Of a stretch of 64,000 bases of DNA, positions 9,277-18,393 are shown piece after piece. The notes beneath the pieces were generated by a model. That model searched no databases and was not told the DNA's origin. It saw nothing but the letters and a program-made list of their open reading frames with translations. A program made the translations under genes and the position numbers. The DNA comes from Vreelandella nanhaiensis. Lineage in GTDB: Bacteria; Pseudomonadota; Gammaproteobacteria; Pseudomonadales; Halomonadaceae. The DNA lies in contig NZ_RZHF01000025.1 of assembly GCF_003990185.1 (NCBI RefSeq), positions 143 to 64,142 of the forward strand. Reading direction: 5' to 3'. The stretch's first letter is position 1; each line of letters begins with the position of its first letter.

Positions 9277-10167
9277 ATGACTCCTTCTGCTTGCTATCGG
9301 GGGCGCTTTGCTCCCACGCCTTCAGGTCCCCTGCACTTTGGCTCTCTCGTGGCAGCACTGGGTAGCTACCTGGATGCCCGCGCCGCAGGCGGCCAGTGGC
9401 TGGTACGTATTGAAGATATCGACCCGCCGCGTTGCCCCCAAGGCGCTGATAGCATCATCTTGCGCCAGCTGGAAACCTTTGGCCTGGAGTGGGACGAGAA
9501 GGTACGCTGGCAGCACGACCGCCATGAGGCCTACCAGCAGGCGCTTGAGCAATTGGCCGCCCAGGGCCTGGCCTATCCTTGCAGCTGTTCGCGCAAGCAG
9601 TGGCAGGCCTATGCTATTTACCCAGGCTGGTGTCGTGACGGGCTAAGCGATCCAGACAAGCCGGCCGCCTGGCGGCTGCGCAGCGACCTGGCCAGGCGGC
9701 CGATCATCTGGCAGGACCGCCTGTTTGGCTACCAGCAGTTTGACCCTGCCGACTTAGGTGATGTGGTACTCAAGCGCAAGGATAACCTGTGGGCCTATCA
9801 GTTGGCGGTGGTGGTGGACGATGCCGAGCAGGGTATTACCGACGTGGTCAGAGGGCTGGATCTGCTTGATAACACGCCCTGGCAGCGTCAGCTGCAAATT
9901 GCTCTGACCCTGCCCGAGCCACGTTACCTGCACCTGCCGCTGGTGGTCACGCCAGAAGGCCAAAAGCTTTCCAAGCAGAACCTGGCGCCTGCGCTTGCCG
10001 AAGAAGCGGACGACGTGCGCCGCCAGCTTTTTCAGGCCCTTCAAGCGCTTGACCAAACGCCTCCTGCCGAATTGGCAACAGAGCCACCTACCAGCCAACT
10101 ACACTGGGCAGTGGCAAATTGGTCGGTTGGTCGGTTAACGCCATCTGAACACCGCTTTTCGCCGTAA
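9277..10167 (+). CDS. gluQ: Glutamyl-Q tRNA(Asp) synthetase
   Basis: Truncated GluRS-like enzyme that attaches glutamate to queuosine at position 34 of tRNA-Asp. The protein is 296 residues, has the HIGH-like HFGS motif just after RFAPTPSGPL and the KLSKQN version of KMSKS, and lacks an anticodon-binding domain, as expected. Zinc ligands are visible in the CSCS...Y...GWC stretch. Start ATG 9277 was chosen over 9241, because the earlier codons run through the dksA terminator. It sits between dksA and the cbr genes, as in Pseudomonas. Confidence 0.94.
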   Translation: MTPSACYRGRFAPTPSGPLHFGSLVAALGSYLDARAAGGQWLVRIEDIDPPRCPQGADSIILRQLETFGLEWDEKVRWQHDRHEAYQQALEQLAAQGLAYPCSCSRKQWQAYAIYPGWCRDGLSDPDKPAAWRLRSDLARRPIIWQDRLFGYQQFDPADLGDVVLKRKDNLWAYQLAVVVDDAEQGITDVVRGLDLLDNTPWQRQLQIALTLPEPRYLHLPLVVTPEGQKLSKQNLAPALAEEADDVRRQLFQALQALDQTPPAELATEPPTSQLHWAVANWSVGRLTPSEHRFSP

Positions 10168-10177
10168 GGATACGTCT

Positions 10178-10354
10178 ATGTATGTCTACCGCATCATGCT
10201 GTTTCTGGTGTTTGGCGGTTACCTACTCTCTCCACTTCTGATGGATGGCTGGAGCAACCCAAGCGTTGCCTGGTACCGCCCGTTTGCGATTTGGGGTGTA
10301 TTGATTTCGCTGACGCTTTGGCTTGAGCAAAAAAGGAAGTTAGATGAGCGTTGA
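10178..10354 (+). CDS. cbrX: CbrX-like small membrane protein upstream of cbrA
   Basis: This ORF of 58 residues starts ten bases after the gluQ stop, behind TAAGGA. It ends 11 bases inside cbrA in another frame (TGA 10352-10354), which suggests translational coupling. It has two hydrophobic segments, about residues 5-22 and 37-50, separated by a short polar loop, and ends in a basic/acidic tail (EQKRKLDER). A small ORF called cbrX occupies the same position in Pseudomonas putida. I recall that it overlaps cbrA and affects its expression. Identity here rests on position and topology, not on a search. Confidence 0.72.
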   Translation: MYVYRIMLFLVFGGYLLSPLLMDGWSNPSVAWYRPFAIWGVLISLTLWLEQKRKLDER

Positions 10355-13286
10355 GTTAATCGGTGTCTTGCTACTGGGCATTGGGTACCTGGCCCTGCTG
10401 TTCGGTTGCGGCACTGCCGTGGAGCGTGGCTGGGTGCCAGCAAGCGTTACACGCCACCCAGTGGTCTATACACTTGCCTTGGGCGTTTATGCCAGTGCCT
10501 GGGCAATCTACGGTAGCGTTGAACTTGCCGCCCACGCAGGCTTTGGCTATCTGGCCTATTACCTGGGCGCAGCGGGAACCTTTCTGCTTGCCCCGGTGCT
10601 GCTGGTTCCCATCCAGCGGATTACCCGCACCTATCAACTTGCCTCTCTGGCGGACCTGTTTGCGTTTCGCTTTCGCTCGCGCTGGGCAGGCACCCTGGTC
10701 ACGCTGATCAGTCTAGTAGCGGTGTTGCCGCTTTTAGGCATTCAGGTACAAACTCTTAGTGATGCGATCCACTGGCTCACCGGTAGCCCGTATAGCTCAA
10801 GCGCCGCGCTGCTGTTTTGCGGGCTGATTGCCGTCTTTGCGGTGGTCTTCGGCGCACGGCCTAACCACTCCCGCCAAGACCCACTGATTAGCATTCTAGC
10901 CTTTGAATCGCTGATCAAGCTGTTCACCATGCTCTGCCTGGGAGCTGTGGCACTGTGGCTAGTATTTGATGGACCGCAAGATTTGCAGCGCTGGTTGGAA
11001 GGGCCAGGATTACCTGCCCAGCAGGCTACTCCGCAGCTAGAAGCCGCTCAGTGGCGAACGCTGCTGCTGCTATTTTTCGCCTCTGCCCTCATGATGCCGC
11101 ACCTGTTCCACATCACCTTTGCTGAAAACCTGTCGCGCCATACGCTGCTGCAGGCCAGCTGGGCGCTGCCGCTCTTCCTACTCCTGATGGCCCTTCCCGT
11201 TCCGCTTATCTGGTGGGCGGCACAATCAGTCAACAATGAGATACCAGTGGCGGCCTACGCGGTGTACATGATGAGCGAGCACTGGTGGGTCAAGGCGCTG
11301 GCGTTTATCGCAGGACTGGCCGCAGCCAGTGGCACCATGATCATGATCTCTCTGGCACTTTCCGGGATGGTGCTTAACCATATCGTGCTGGTAGCCAGAC
11401 CCCCGGAAGCGCGTAGTGACCTGTACGGCTGGCTGCTCTGGTTGCGTCGGGCACTGGTAGTCGGCGTAATCGTTAGCGGCTGGCTGTTTTATGAGGGGGT
11501 GGGGCGGCATCATGATCTGGCCAATCTGGGCATGACCTCCTTCGTGGGGATGGCCCAGTGCCTGCCCGGCATGCTGGCGCTGCTTTATTGGCCGGGAGCA
11601 AATCGCAAAGGCATGGTGGTCGGGCTTATCGCGGGCGTCGCGGTATGGCTTTGGGGGCTTTGGCTGCCGCTTATCTTCTCGCTACCCACGCCACCCCTGC
11701 CTTTCACCCACCTGATCCCGAGCGATGCACCGCCCTGGTATACGGTAACGCTGCTGTCGCTTGCCACCAATATTGTTCTCCTGATCGTGATATCGCTTTT
11801 CACGCGTATTTCAGAAGGTGAACGCTCGGCGGCGGAAGCCTGCTCGGTGGATGCGGTTATCCGCTCAAAACGCCTGCCGCTGGAAGCCGCCACGGCGGCT
11901 GATTTTTCCACCCACCTGGCCCAGGCCATTGGCGATGAAGCGGCCCAGCGCGAGGTCTCCCGGGCGCTGAGCGCACTCAAGCTAACCCCGCAAGAGCGCC
12001 GCCCCTACGCGCTGCGGCGCCTGCGCGACCGCATCCAGGCTAACCTGTCGGGTTTGATGGGCCCCTCAGTAGCGCGCGATATCGTTGACCGCTACCTGCC
12101 CTATCGCCATGACGATGCGCCTGTCACCGATGACATCCACTTTGTGGAAAGCCGCCTGGAAGCCTATCGGTCGCGCCTGACCGGGCTTGCTCGCGAGCTT
12201 GACGGATTGCGCCGTCACCATCGCCAGACGCTGGCTTACCTACCGGTGGGGCTATGCGTATTTGGCGATGACAAGGAGCTTCTGATGTGGAACCAGGCGC
12301 TCTCCCAGCTTTCAGGCATCAGCGGTGAAAGCGTTATCGGTTCACGCTGCGACAGTCTTCCCACCCCCTGGCCCGAGCTCTTGGGCAATGTCCTGCTGGC
12401 TACCCATACGCCGCTTTATAAACAGGCCGTCACGCTGCACGGCAAGGATTACTTTCTGACCCTGCACAAGGCGGAATTGAGCGGCCATGATAGCCGGGGT
12501 GGCAGCGTCATCCTGGTCGAGGACCATACCGAAATGAAGTGGCTGGAAGATGAACTGGTGCACGCCGCCCGCCTTGCCTCCATTGGCCAGCTGGCGGCCG
12601 GCGTCGCCCACGAGATCGGCAACCCGATAACCGGGATCTCATCGCTGGCGCAAAACCTGCGCTACGATACCCAGGACCCAGCCCTGCTTGAGACCGCCGA
12701 CCAGATTCAGCAGTTGACCCAACGCGTGACCAAGATCGTCAACTCCCTGGTCGGCTTCGCCCATGGCGGACGCCATGCGGGGCCGCCACCGGACTCGCCG
12801 GTGGCGCTTACCACGATAAGCGAAGACGCATTACACTTGATCCATCTGGCGCGCTCGGGTGAGGATGTAACTCTGACTAACGCTTGCCCTGAAGGGATAG
12901 TAGTGCGTGGTGATGCCCAGCGTCTGACCCAGGTGATGGTCAATCTGCTCAGCAATGCCCGTGACGCCTGCATGCCTGACGGCCAGGTGGTCATTACTGC
13001 CGGGCGCGAGGCAGGCAGCGCTTGGTGGCGGGTCAGTGATAACGGCCAGGGAATCGACCCGCGCGTGCGCGACCATCTGTTTGAGCCCTTTACCACGACC
13101 AAGCCCGCCGGCGAGGGAACAGGTCTTGGGCTATCGCTTGCGTACCAGATTATTAGTGAACACCAAGGCCGCATAGAGGTGGCCTCGCCACCTCCCCAAG
13201 AGTCACGCGGTACGGCCATTACTCTTTGGCTGCCGCTTTACCAACAGGATGACCAGCAACCTCATGCCCAGGATTCTGATTGTTGA
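10344..13286 (+). CDS. cbrA: Sensor histidine kinase CbrA with SLC5-type transporter domain
   Basis: Controls carbon and nitrogen balance through CbrB. The 980 residues comprise an N-terminal sodium/solute symporter (SLC5) domain of about 13 membrane segments to about residue 490, a STAC-like linker, a PAS region near 640-740, a HisKA domain with phospho-acceptor His756 in AHEIGNP, and a HATPase with N box [10 protein letters not shown], the DNGQGI G1 box and the GTGLGLSL G2 box. In Pseudomonas the SLC5 part transports histidine but is not the only signal input. The gene overlaps cbrX upstream and cbrB downstream, so the three form one translational unit. Confidence 0.95.
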   Translation: MSVELIGVLLLGIGYLALLFGCGTAVERGWVPASVTRHPVVYTLALGVYASAWAIYGSVELAAHAGFGYLAYYLGAAGTFLLAPVLLVPIQRITRTYQLASLADLFAFRFRSRWAGTLVTLISLVAVLPLLGIQVQTLSDAIHWLTGSPYSSSAALLFCGLIAVFAVVFGARPNHSRQDPLISILAFESLIKLFTMLCLGAVALWLVFDGPQDLQRWLEGPGLPAQQATPQLEAAQWRTLLLLFFASALMMPHLFHITFAENLSRHTLLQASWALPLFLLLMALPVPLIWWAAQSVNNEIPVAAYAVYMMSEHWWVKALAFIAGLAAASGTMIMISLALSGMVLNHIVLVARPPEARSDLYGWLLWLRRALVVGVIVSGWLFYEGVGRHHDLANLGMTSFVGMAQCLPGMLALLYWPGANRKGMVVGLIAGVAVWLWGLWLPLIFSLPTPPLPFTHLIPSDAPPWYTVTLLSLATNIVLLIVISLFTRISEGERSAAEACSVDAVIRSKRLPLEAATAADFSTHLAQAIGDEAAQREVSRALSALKLTPQERRPYALRRLRDRIQANLSGLMGPSVARDIVDRYLPYRHDDAPVTDDIHFVESRLEAYRSRLTGLARELDGLRRHHRQTLAYLPVGLCVFGDDKELLMWNQALSQLSGISGESVIGSRCDSLPTPWPELLGNVLLATHTPLYKQAVTLHGKDYFLTLHKAELSGHDSRGGSVILVEDHTEMKWLEDELVHAARLASIGQLAAGVAHEIGNPITGISSLAQNLRYDTQDPALLETADQIQQLTQRVTKIVNSLVGFAHGGRHAGPPPDSPVALTTISEDALHLIHLARSGEDVTLTNACPEGIVVRGDAQRLTQVMVNLLSNARDACMPDGQVVITAGREAGSAWWRVSDNGQGIDPRVRDHLFEPFTTTKPAGEGTGLGLSLAYQIISEHQGRIEVASPPPQESRGTAITLWLPLYQQDDQQPHAQDSDC

Positions 13287-14637
13287 AGATGAAGCGATTA
13301 TTCGCAGCGCCCTAAAGCGTTTGCTTGAGCGTCACGATTATACGGTCAGTGAGGCGGGCAGCGCCGAAGAAGCCGCCCAGCTGGCGCTTTGTGAGTTCAA
13401 CCTCATCATCAGTGACCTGCGTTTGCCAGGGGAGCCGGGGACCACGCTGATCAAGGCCGCCGCCCCTGCGCCGGTACTGATCATGACCAGCTATGCCAGC
13501 ATGCGCTCGGCGGTGGATGCCCTAAAGCAAGGCGCGGTCGACTATATTGCGAAACCGTTTGATCATACCGAGCTGCTAGAGACTATCGAGCGCATCCTGC
13601 ATCAGCAGGCGATGCAGCACAGCGAGCCGCCCGCAATTACCGATGATGGCGGTAGCCAGCAAATGATGATTGGTGACTGCGCCGCCATGCAGCAGGTATA
13701 TACGCGTATTCGCAAAACTGCGCCTGCCGATGTCACTGTACTGATTCTGGGCGAATCAGGTACCGGCAAAGAGCTTGTGGCCCGAGCCATTCATCAGCAG
13801 AGTAAGCGCGCCAAAGCACCGCTGATCAGTGTCAACTGCGCCGCCATTCCCGAAACCCTGATTGAGTCGGAGCTGTTCGGTCATGAGAAAGGTGCGTTTA
13901 CCGGGGCAAGCGCGGCACGCACCGGCCTTGTGGAAGCCGCCGATCAGGGCACACTATTTTTAGATGAGATTGGCGAACTGCCCCTTGATGCCCAGGCGCG
14001 CCTTTTGCGCGTGCTGCAAGAGGGGGAAATCCGCAAGATCGGCTCGGTAGAGACTCGCCACGTCAACGTTCGCCTGATTGCGGCCACCCACCGTGACCTG
14101 CGGGCACTATCCAAGAGCGGCGAGTTTCGTCTCGATCTTTACTACCGTTTGAACGTGATGCAGATTGAACTGCCTCCGCTTCGCGAACGCGAAGACGACG
14201 TGCTGCAGATTGCCGATATCCTGCTTAAAAAAGCCTGCAAGCGGCACGAGCGCCCGGAGCTGCGCCTTTCCAGGGCCGCCCGCCAAGACCTGCGCGATTA
14301 TCCGTGGCCCGGTAATGTACGCGAACTTGAAAATGCCCTGGAGCGCGGTGTCATTCTGGCTGAAGGGCATTTGATTCACCCTGATGACCTGGGGCTTGGC
14401 CCTGTCTCACCGCGCGCCCATGCAAGCTCGACGACATCCAACGGTGAAGAAAGCCTAGCGGAGGAAGAGGACGATTTGTCCCTTGAAGACTATTTCCAGC
14501 ACTTCGTGCTTGAGCATCAGGACCAAATGAGCGAAACCGAGTTGGCCCAGAAACTGGGGATCAGCCGGAAAAACCTTTGGGAGCGGCGTCAACGTTTGGG
14601 CATACCGCGTAAAAAAACCGCTCGGCGTCCTGGCTAG
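13264..14637 (+). CDS. cbrB: Sigma-54-dependent response regulator CbrB
   Basis: NtrC-family activator of 457 residues. The receiver domain has the acidic pocket in IVEDE, phospho-acceptor Asp51 in ISDLRLPG and the Lys of IAKPF. The AAA+ domain has Walker A GESGTGKE and the sigma-54 contact loop GAFTGA. The C-terminal Fis-type helix-turn-helix spans [23 protein letters not shown] 13264 ([10 protein letters not shown]) matches the family start. An in-frame ATG at 13249 would add five residues. It overlaps the cbrA 3' end. In Pseudomonas its principal target is the crcZ RNA, and a matching element lies immediately downstream here. Confidence 0.95.
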   Translation: MPRILIVEDEAIIRSALKRLLERHDYTVSEAGSAEEAAQLALCEFNLIISDLRLPGEPGTTLIKAAAPAPVLIMTSYASMRSAVDALKQGAVDYIAKPFDHTELLETIERILHQQAMQHSEPPAITDDGGSQQMMIGDCAAMQQVYTRIRKTAPADVTVLILGESGTGKELVARAIHQQSKRAKAPLISVNCAAIPETLIESELFGHEKGAFTGASAARTGLVEAADQGTLFLDEIGELPLDAQARLLRVLQEGEIRKIGSVETRHVNVRLIAATHRDLRALSKSGEFRLDLYYRLNVMQIELPPLREREDDVLQIADILLKKACKRHERPELRLSRAARQDLRDYPWPGNVRELENALERGVILAEGHLIHPDDLGLGPVSPRAHASSTTSNGEESLAEEEDDLSLEDYFQHFVLEHQDQMSETELAQKLGISRKNLWERRQRLGIPRKKTARRPG

Positions 14638-14759
14638 TGCGTTAGCGAAGCCGGCGATGCCAGCATTTCGCATCTTCGTCTTTTGGGCGCTGGCTTTCAT
14701 ACTCAAGGCTTACGACCAACGTCTAATATACTGATTTAAATAAAAAATAATCACTTTTT

Positions 14760-14845
14760 CGTTACCTCCGCAATGTTACCTGACCACACAACCCACCTAA
14801 AAAACACACACAAATGCGGTAACACTCACTAGCCCCATTGGTTAC
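14760..14845 (+). promoter_or_regulatory. Candidate CbrB upstream activating sites
   Basis: Four copies of the half-site GTTAC/GTAAC lie in 86 bases: cGTTACc (14761-14765), TGTTAC (14774-14779), the reverse GTAACA (14819-14824) and gGTTACt (14841-14845). The CbrB operator described in Pseudomonas putida is an inverted TGTTAC/GTAACA repeat. The half-site matches, but the spacing here is irregular and no pair has the reported 14-base spacer. The sites lie 55-140 bases upstream of the sigma-54 promoter, a normal range for an NtrC-type activator. Confidence 0.6.
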
Positions 14846-14898
14846 TTGGCACGCCAATTCAACCCCAAACTACTGAAATATATAAACTCCCCAACAAG

Positions 14899-14914
14899 TG
14901 GCACAACGAGTGCA
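14899..14914 (+). promoter_or_regulatory. Sigma-54 promoter of the CrcZ-like RNA
   Basis: The sequence TGGCACAACGAGTGCA matches the sigma-54 consensus TGGCACGNNNNTTGCA, with GG at 14900-14901 and GC at 14912-14913 at exactly the canonical 12-base register. Transcription would start near 14924-14926, just before the first A-rich motif. No ORF follows for almost 600 bases, so the product should be an untranslated RNA. Confidence 0.8.
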
Positions 14915-14924
14915 ATATATTCAG

Positions 14925-15375
14925 GTAAGAAAAACAAACTGGGCCAAGCGGTGGGTCTTCAATAAAAACAACATGACGCCACCCCAACCTGAGCCATAAC
15001 AAAAACAATACGGCCGGGCGAGATAACAGCACCAATAACAATAACAGGCTTACATCTCACGACTTGCTGGCGCTAAGAAAAATAAGCGCAGCCAATAAAA
15101 ACAACATATAGCAAGTGCCCAAAACGGACGCGACGTACACCAGGTGATCTGCACACCAATAAAAATAACAGCAGTGAGTGTGTACACCCCCGGAACCAAC
15201 AACAATACGCCGGGGAAGAAAAGTTCGCGGTTGGATTATTGTTTTGAATACGAGGCGGTCGGAAACGCCTACCGACTGCGGTGCGTATTCAGGGCGATGT
15301 GCCATCATGAAGAAAAACAGCAGCATGGACGCTGATTAAATACTTTACAGGGGAGGCTCCCTTAGCCTCCCCTTT
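14925..15375 (+). ncRNA. crcZ: CrcZ-like small RNA, predicted Hfq/Crc decoy
   Basis: An RNA of about 450 bases is predicted from the sigma-54 promoter to a rho-independent terminator, in the cbrB-pcnB gap where Pseudomonas encodes CrcZ (about 400 bases). It carries clusters of the AAnAAnAA (CA) motif at about 14927-14938, 14961-14971, 14998-15008, 15034-15044, 15075-15085, 15094-15104, 15158-15168, 15198-15205 and 15310-15317. CA motifs are the Hfq-distal-face/Crc binding signal in catabolite repression. Several sit in hairpin loops: AACAACAA inside CCCCGG/CCGGGG (15188-15215) and AAGAAAAATA inside GCGCT/AGCGC (15070-15089). A larger hairpin spans 15246-15290. Boundaries and function are inferred. 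The two minus-strand ORFs across it look spurious. Confidence 0.82.
15350..15375 (+). terminator. Rho-independent terminator of the CrcZ-like RNA
   Basis: A perfect 9-bp stem GGGGAGGCT/AGCCTCCCC with a five-base loop, followed by TTT. It lies about 134 bases before the pcnB ATG, which separates the RNA from pcnB. Confidence 0.85.
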
Positions 15376-15508
15376 CCGCGTTTAAAAACTTGAGCGCCCG
15401 TAAACCCACAAGCGAGACTTTGCAAGCGTAAAGGGGTCGGCTACACTCAGCCACTTACTGCTTACTTCACGGCCACTTTTTAGATACCCTGCGAGTCGAT
15501 ATCGCCGC

Positions 15509-16891
15509 ATGTTCAAAGGATTTACCCGTTTCTTACATAATCAGGAAGAGCAAGTGAAAACGCTGCTCGATCCCCAGGAGAGTGTAGCCACTCTCAGCCC
15601 TCGTATTATCCCCCGGTCCGAGCACCCCGTTTCTCGCCAGCACATTAGCGACGCCGCATTAAAGGTCCTTTATCGCCTTAACGGTGCAGGCTTTGACGCT
15701 TATCTGGTGGGCGGCTGTATTCGCGATGCGCTGCTTGGCAAAATGCCCAAGGATTTTGACGTGGCCACCAACGCCACGCCTGAGCAAGTGCGCGACCTGT
15801 TTCGCAACTCGCGCCTGATCGGTCGGCGGTTTCGTATAGTGCACGTCCGCTTTGGCCGTGAGGTCATTGAAGTGACCACCTTCCGAGGCAAGCCTCAGGA
15901 TGAGCACGGGGAAAATATTGCCCACCAGTCTGACGCGGGCCTGCTGCTGCGCGATAACGTATGGGGCAGTATTGAAGAGGATGCCGTGCGGCGTGACTTT
16001 ACCGTCAACGCGCTGTACTACAACATCGCCGACTTTAGCCTGCATGACTTTGCCAACGGCGCCCAGGATATAGAATCGCGCACGCTGCGCCTGATTGGCG
16101 ACCCGGCCACGCGCTATCGCGAAGACCCGGTACGCATGCTGCGCGCCGTACGCTTTGCCGCTAAGCTCGGCTTTACCATTGAGCCGGCTACCGAAGCGCC
16201 GATGTACGATCTTGCACCGTTATTGCTGCAAATTCCGCCAGCGCGGTTGTTTGACGAAGTGCTCAAGATGTTCATGTCTGGCCACGGGCTTACCACCTTC
16301 CGCCTGCTCAGCCACTACGGGCTGTTCGGCATGCTCTTTCCCGAATCGGAAGAAGCCATGGCGGATGCGGCGTGGGCGGAAAAACTGATTGAATTTGCCC
16401 TTGCCAATACCGACAAGCGCATCGCTGAAGATCGCCCAGTAACGCCGGCGTTCCTGCTGGCCGCCTTCTTGTGGGCACCGGTTGCCCAGCGCCAAGCTGA
16501 ACTTGAGAGCGAAGGCATGCCTGCCATCCCTGCCCTGCAGACAGCTGCACAGGAAGTCGTTTCGCGCCAGTTGGAGCATACGTCGATTCCCAAGCGCTTT
16601 GGCATGCCCATGCGTGATATCTGGGAGCTTCAGACCCGTCTGCCGTTACGGCGCGGCAAGCGAGCCTTCCAGACCCGTGAGCATCCGCGTTTCAGGGCCG
16701 CTTATGATCTACTGCTTTTGCGTGAGCAGGCTGGCGAAATACCGCGTGGTTTAGGCGACTGGTGGACAGCCTTCCAGCAGGGCGATGAGCATGAGCAGCG
16801 CCGCTTGCTTCAAAAAGTGGGTGCTGACCCGGCAAGCCAGGGTGACCGTCGGCGCAAACGGCGTCGCAAGCCGTCGCGCAGCTCAGAATAG
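15509..16891 (+). CDS. pcnB: Poly(A) polymerase I
   Basis: Adds 3' poly(A) tails that mark RNAs for decay. The 460-residue protein has the class II nucleotidyltransferase head: VGGCIRDALLG, then the metal-binding DFDVATNATP (the two aspartates), then RRFRIVHVRFG. The tRNA-nucleotidyltransferase-like RDFTVNALYY segment and the DPVRMLRAVRFAAKLGF motif follow, and the C-terminus is basic (RRRKRRRKPSR). The N-terminal extension of about 45 residues is typical of PcnB rather than CCA-adding enzyme. It is followed by folK in the usual order. Confidence 0.95.
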   Translation: MFKGFTRFLHNQEEQVKTLLDPQESVATLSPRIIPRSEHPVSRQHISDAALKVLYRLNGAGFDAYLVGGCIRDALLGKMPKDFDVATNATPEQVRDLFRNSRLIGRRFRIVHVRFGREVIEVTTFRGKPQDEHGENIAHQSDAGLLLRDNVWGSIEEDAVRRDFTVNALYYNIADFSLHDFANGAQDIESRTLRLIGDPATRYREDPVRMLRAVRFAAKLGFTIEPATEAPMYDLAPLLLQIPPARLFDEVLKMFMSGHGLTTFRLLSHYGLFGMLFPESEEAMADAAWAEKLIEFALANTDKRIAEDRPVTPAFLLAAFLWAPVAQRQAELESEGMPAIPALQTAAQEVVSRQLEHTSIPKRFGMPMRDIWELQTRLPLRRGKRAFQTREHPRFRAAYDLLLLREQAGEIPRGLGDWWTAFQQGDEHEQRRLLQKVGADPASQGDRRRKRRRKPSRSSE

Positions 16892-16926
16892 TAAATCAGG
16901 TAATGTGCCCGAACAGAGAGCAGAGC

Positions 16927-17427
16927 ATGACAATATTATCGCTTGTGTATATTGGCCTGGGCAGCAATCTGGAGAATCCGATCACCCAGGTGCGGCAGGC
17001 TATTTCCGAGCTTGCCACCCTGCCGCTTAGCCAAATGCACGGCGTCTCTTCTCTGTATGCAAGCCGCCCGGTAGGCCCTCAGGATCAACCGGACTTTATC
17101 AACGCGGTGGTCGCGCTCAAGACGCAACTATCGCCGCTTGCCCTGCTCGACCAACTTCAGAGTTTGGAACAGCGCCATCGGCGCCAGCGCGAGCGCCACT
17201 GGGGGCCGCGCACGCTCGATCTCGACCTGCTGCTATATGGCCAAGAAACGATTTCCCATCCGCGCCTGAGCGTTCCCCACCCGCATATGCAAGCCCGCGC
17301 TTTTGTGCTCGCTCCGCTTGCCGAGCTTGATGCATCGCTCACCCTTCACCAGCAGCCCTTGAGCCACTGGCTTGGCCAGATTCCCGACCTTGGCATTCAG
17401 CGTTTAGTCGAAGATGGCCCCGGCTAG
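16927..17427 (+). CDS. folK: 6-Hydroxymethyl-7,8-dihydropterin pyrophosphokinase
   Basis: Transfers pyrophosphate from ATP to the pterin precursor in folate synthesis. The protein is 166 residues from ATG 16927 (MTILSLVYIGLGSN). The ORF extends to 16903, but those residues are not family-like. The signature YIGLGSNLENP opens the protein, RPVGPQDQPDFINAV is the substrate loop and GPRTLDLDLLLYG carries the two magnesium-binding aspartates. It lies between pcnB and panB, and folP is elsewhere in the window (34222-35136). Confidence 0.95.
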   Translation: MTILSLVYIGLGSNLENPITQVRQAISELATLPLSQMHGVSSLYASRPVGPQDQPDFINAVVALKTQLSPLALLDQLQSLEQRHRRQRERHWGPRTLDLDLLLYGQETISHPRLSVPHPHMQARAFVLAPLAELDASLTLHQQPLSHWLGQIPDLGIQRLVEDGPG

Positions 17428-17559
17428 GCGGCTTTGCGCCTATTGGAGTCTCGACAGGCAGCGCTTGAAGGGTAACAATCACGCTCCGTATTGCATTCGT
17501 GATATCAACAATGGTCGGTTGCCCATGTCGCGCCGCCCCACGACAATAGAGAGCACGCC

Positions 17560-18351
17560 ATGAAACCCGTTACACTGAGCACGCTTCAGGCGTACAAACG
17601 CACTGGTGAAACGTTCAGTTGCTTAACCGCTTATGATGCCTCTTTCGCTCAGGCGGCCAGCCACGCCGGTATTGAGGTACTGCTGGTTGGTGATTCGCTG
17701 GGCATGGTGCTTCAAGGTCACGCCAGTACCCTGCCCGTTACCATTGAAGATATCTGCTATCACACCCGCTGCGCGGCGCGCGGCAAAGGCCCTAGCCTGC
17801 TGATGGTTGACCTGCCGTTTATGAGTAATGCCACCACCGAGCGTATGCTTGAAGATGCTGGCGCGCTGATGCGTGCCGGTGCTGAGCTTGTAAAGGTGGA
17901 AGGCGAAGCCTGGATGGCCGATGGCATTCGTGAACTTACTCGGCGCGGTGTTCCCGTTTGTGCTCATCTTGGTTTGACGCCACAGGCTGTTTATCAGATT
18001 GGTGGTTACAAGGTGCAGGGCCGGGAAGCTGCTCAAGCTGAACGCATCATCTATGACGCCAAGGCGTTGGTTGAAGCCGGTGCTTCGGTCATTCTGCTTG
18101 AGTGTGTACCGGCAAGCCTTGGCAAAGCGGTCACCGACGCGCTTGATGTGCCGGTTATCGGCATTGGCGCGGGGCCTGATACCGACGGCCAGATACTGGT
18201 CATGCACGATGTGCTCGGCGTTACCCACGGCCGCCCTCCTCGGTTTGTCAAAAACTTCTTGAATGAGGCCGACTGCATTCAGTCAGCGTTTCGGCGCTAC
18301 CATGAGGCGGTAAAAAGCCGCGTCTTTCCCGCTCAGGAGCACTGCTTCTAA
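17560..18351 (+). CDS. panB: 3-Methyl-2-oxobutanoate hydroxymethyltransferase
   Basis: First committed step of pantothenate synthesis, adding a hydroxymethyl group from methylenetetrahydrofolate to ketoisovalerate. The 263-residue (beta/alpha)8 barrel is normal size. Recognisable motifs are LTAYDASFA, LLVGDSLGMVLQGH, the metal/substrate region MVDLPFMS, the KVEGE segment and the C-terminal IGIGAGPDTDGQILVMHD. The ATG follows AGAGAGCACGCC. It probably forms an operon with panC and panD. Confidence 0.96.
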   Translation: MKPVTLSTLQAYKRTGETFSCLTAYDASFAQAASHAGIEVLLVGDSLGMVLQGHASTLPVTIEDICYHTRCAARGKGPSLLMVDLPFMSNATTERMLEDAGALMRAGAELVKVEGEAWMADGIRELTRRGVPVCAHLGLTPQAVYQIGGYKVQGREAAQAERIIYDAKALVEAGASVILLECVPASLGKAVTDALDVPVIGIGAGPDTDGQILVMHDVLGVTHGRPPRFVKNFLNEADCIQSAFRRYHEAVKSRVFPAQEHCF

Positions 18352-18393
18352 TCTGCTCATTTAACGGTCATGCCACTACAACGCGAAATCACT

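Noticed and set aside
14847-14862. TTGGCACGCCAATTCA as the sigma-54 promoter of the small RNA
   Set aside because: The -24 block is good but the essential -12 GC is CA. The site at 14899-14914 has both elements in register.
14859-15326. Two minus-strand ORFs (60 and 89 codons) across the cbrB-pcnB gap
   Set aside because: They are antisense to the CA-motif RNA, show low-complexity products from T-rich codons, and lack ribosome sites or recognisable domains.
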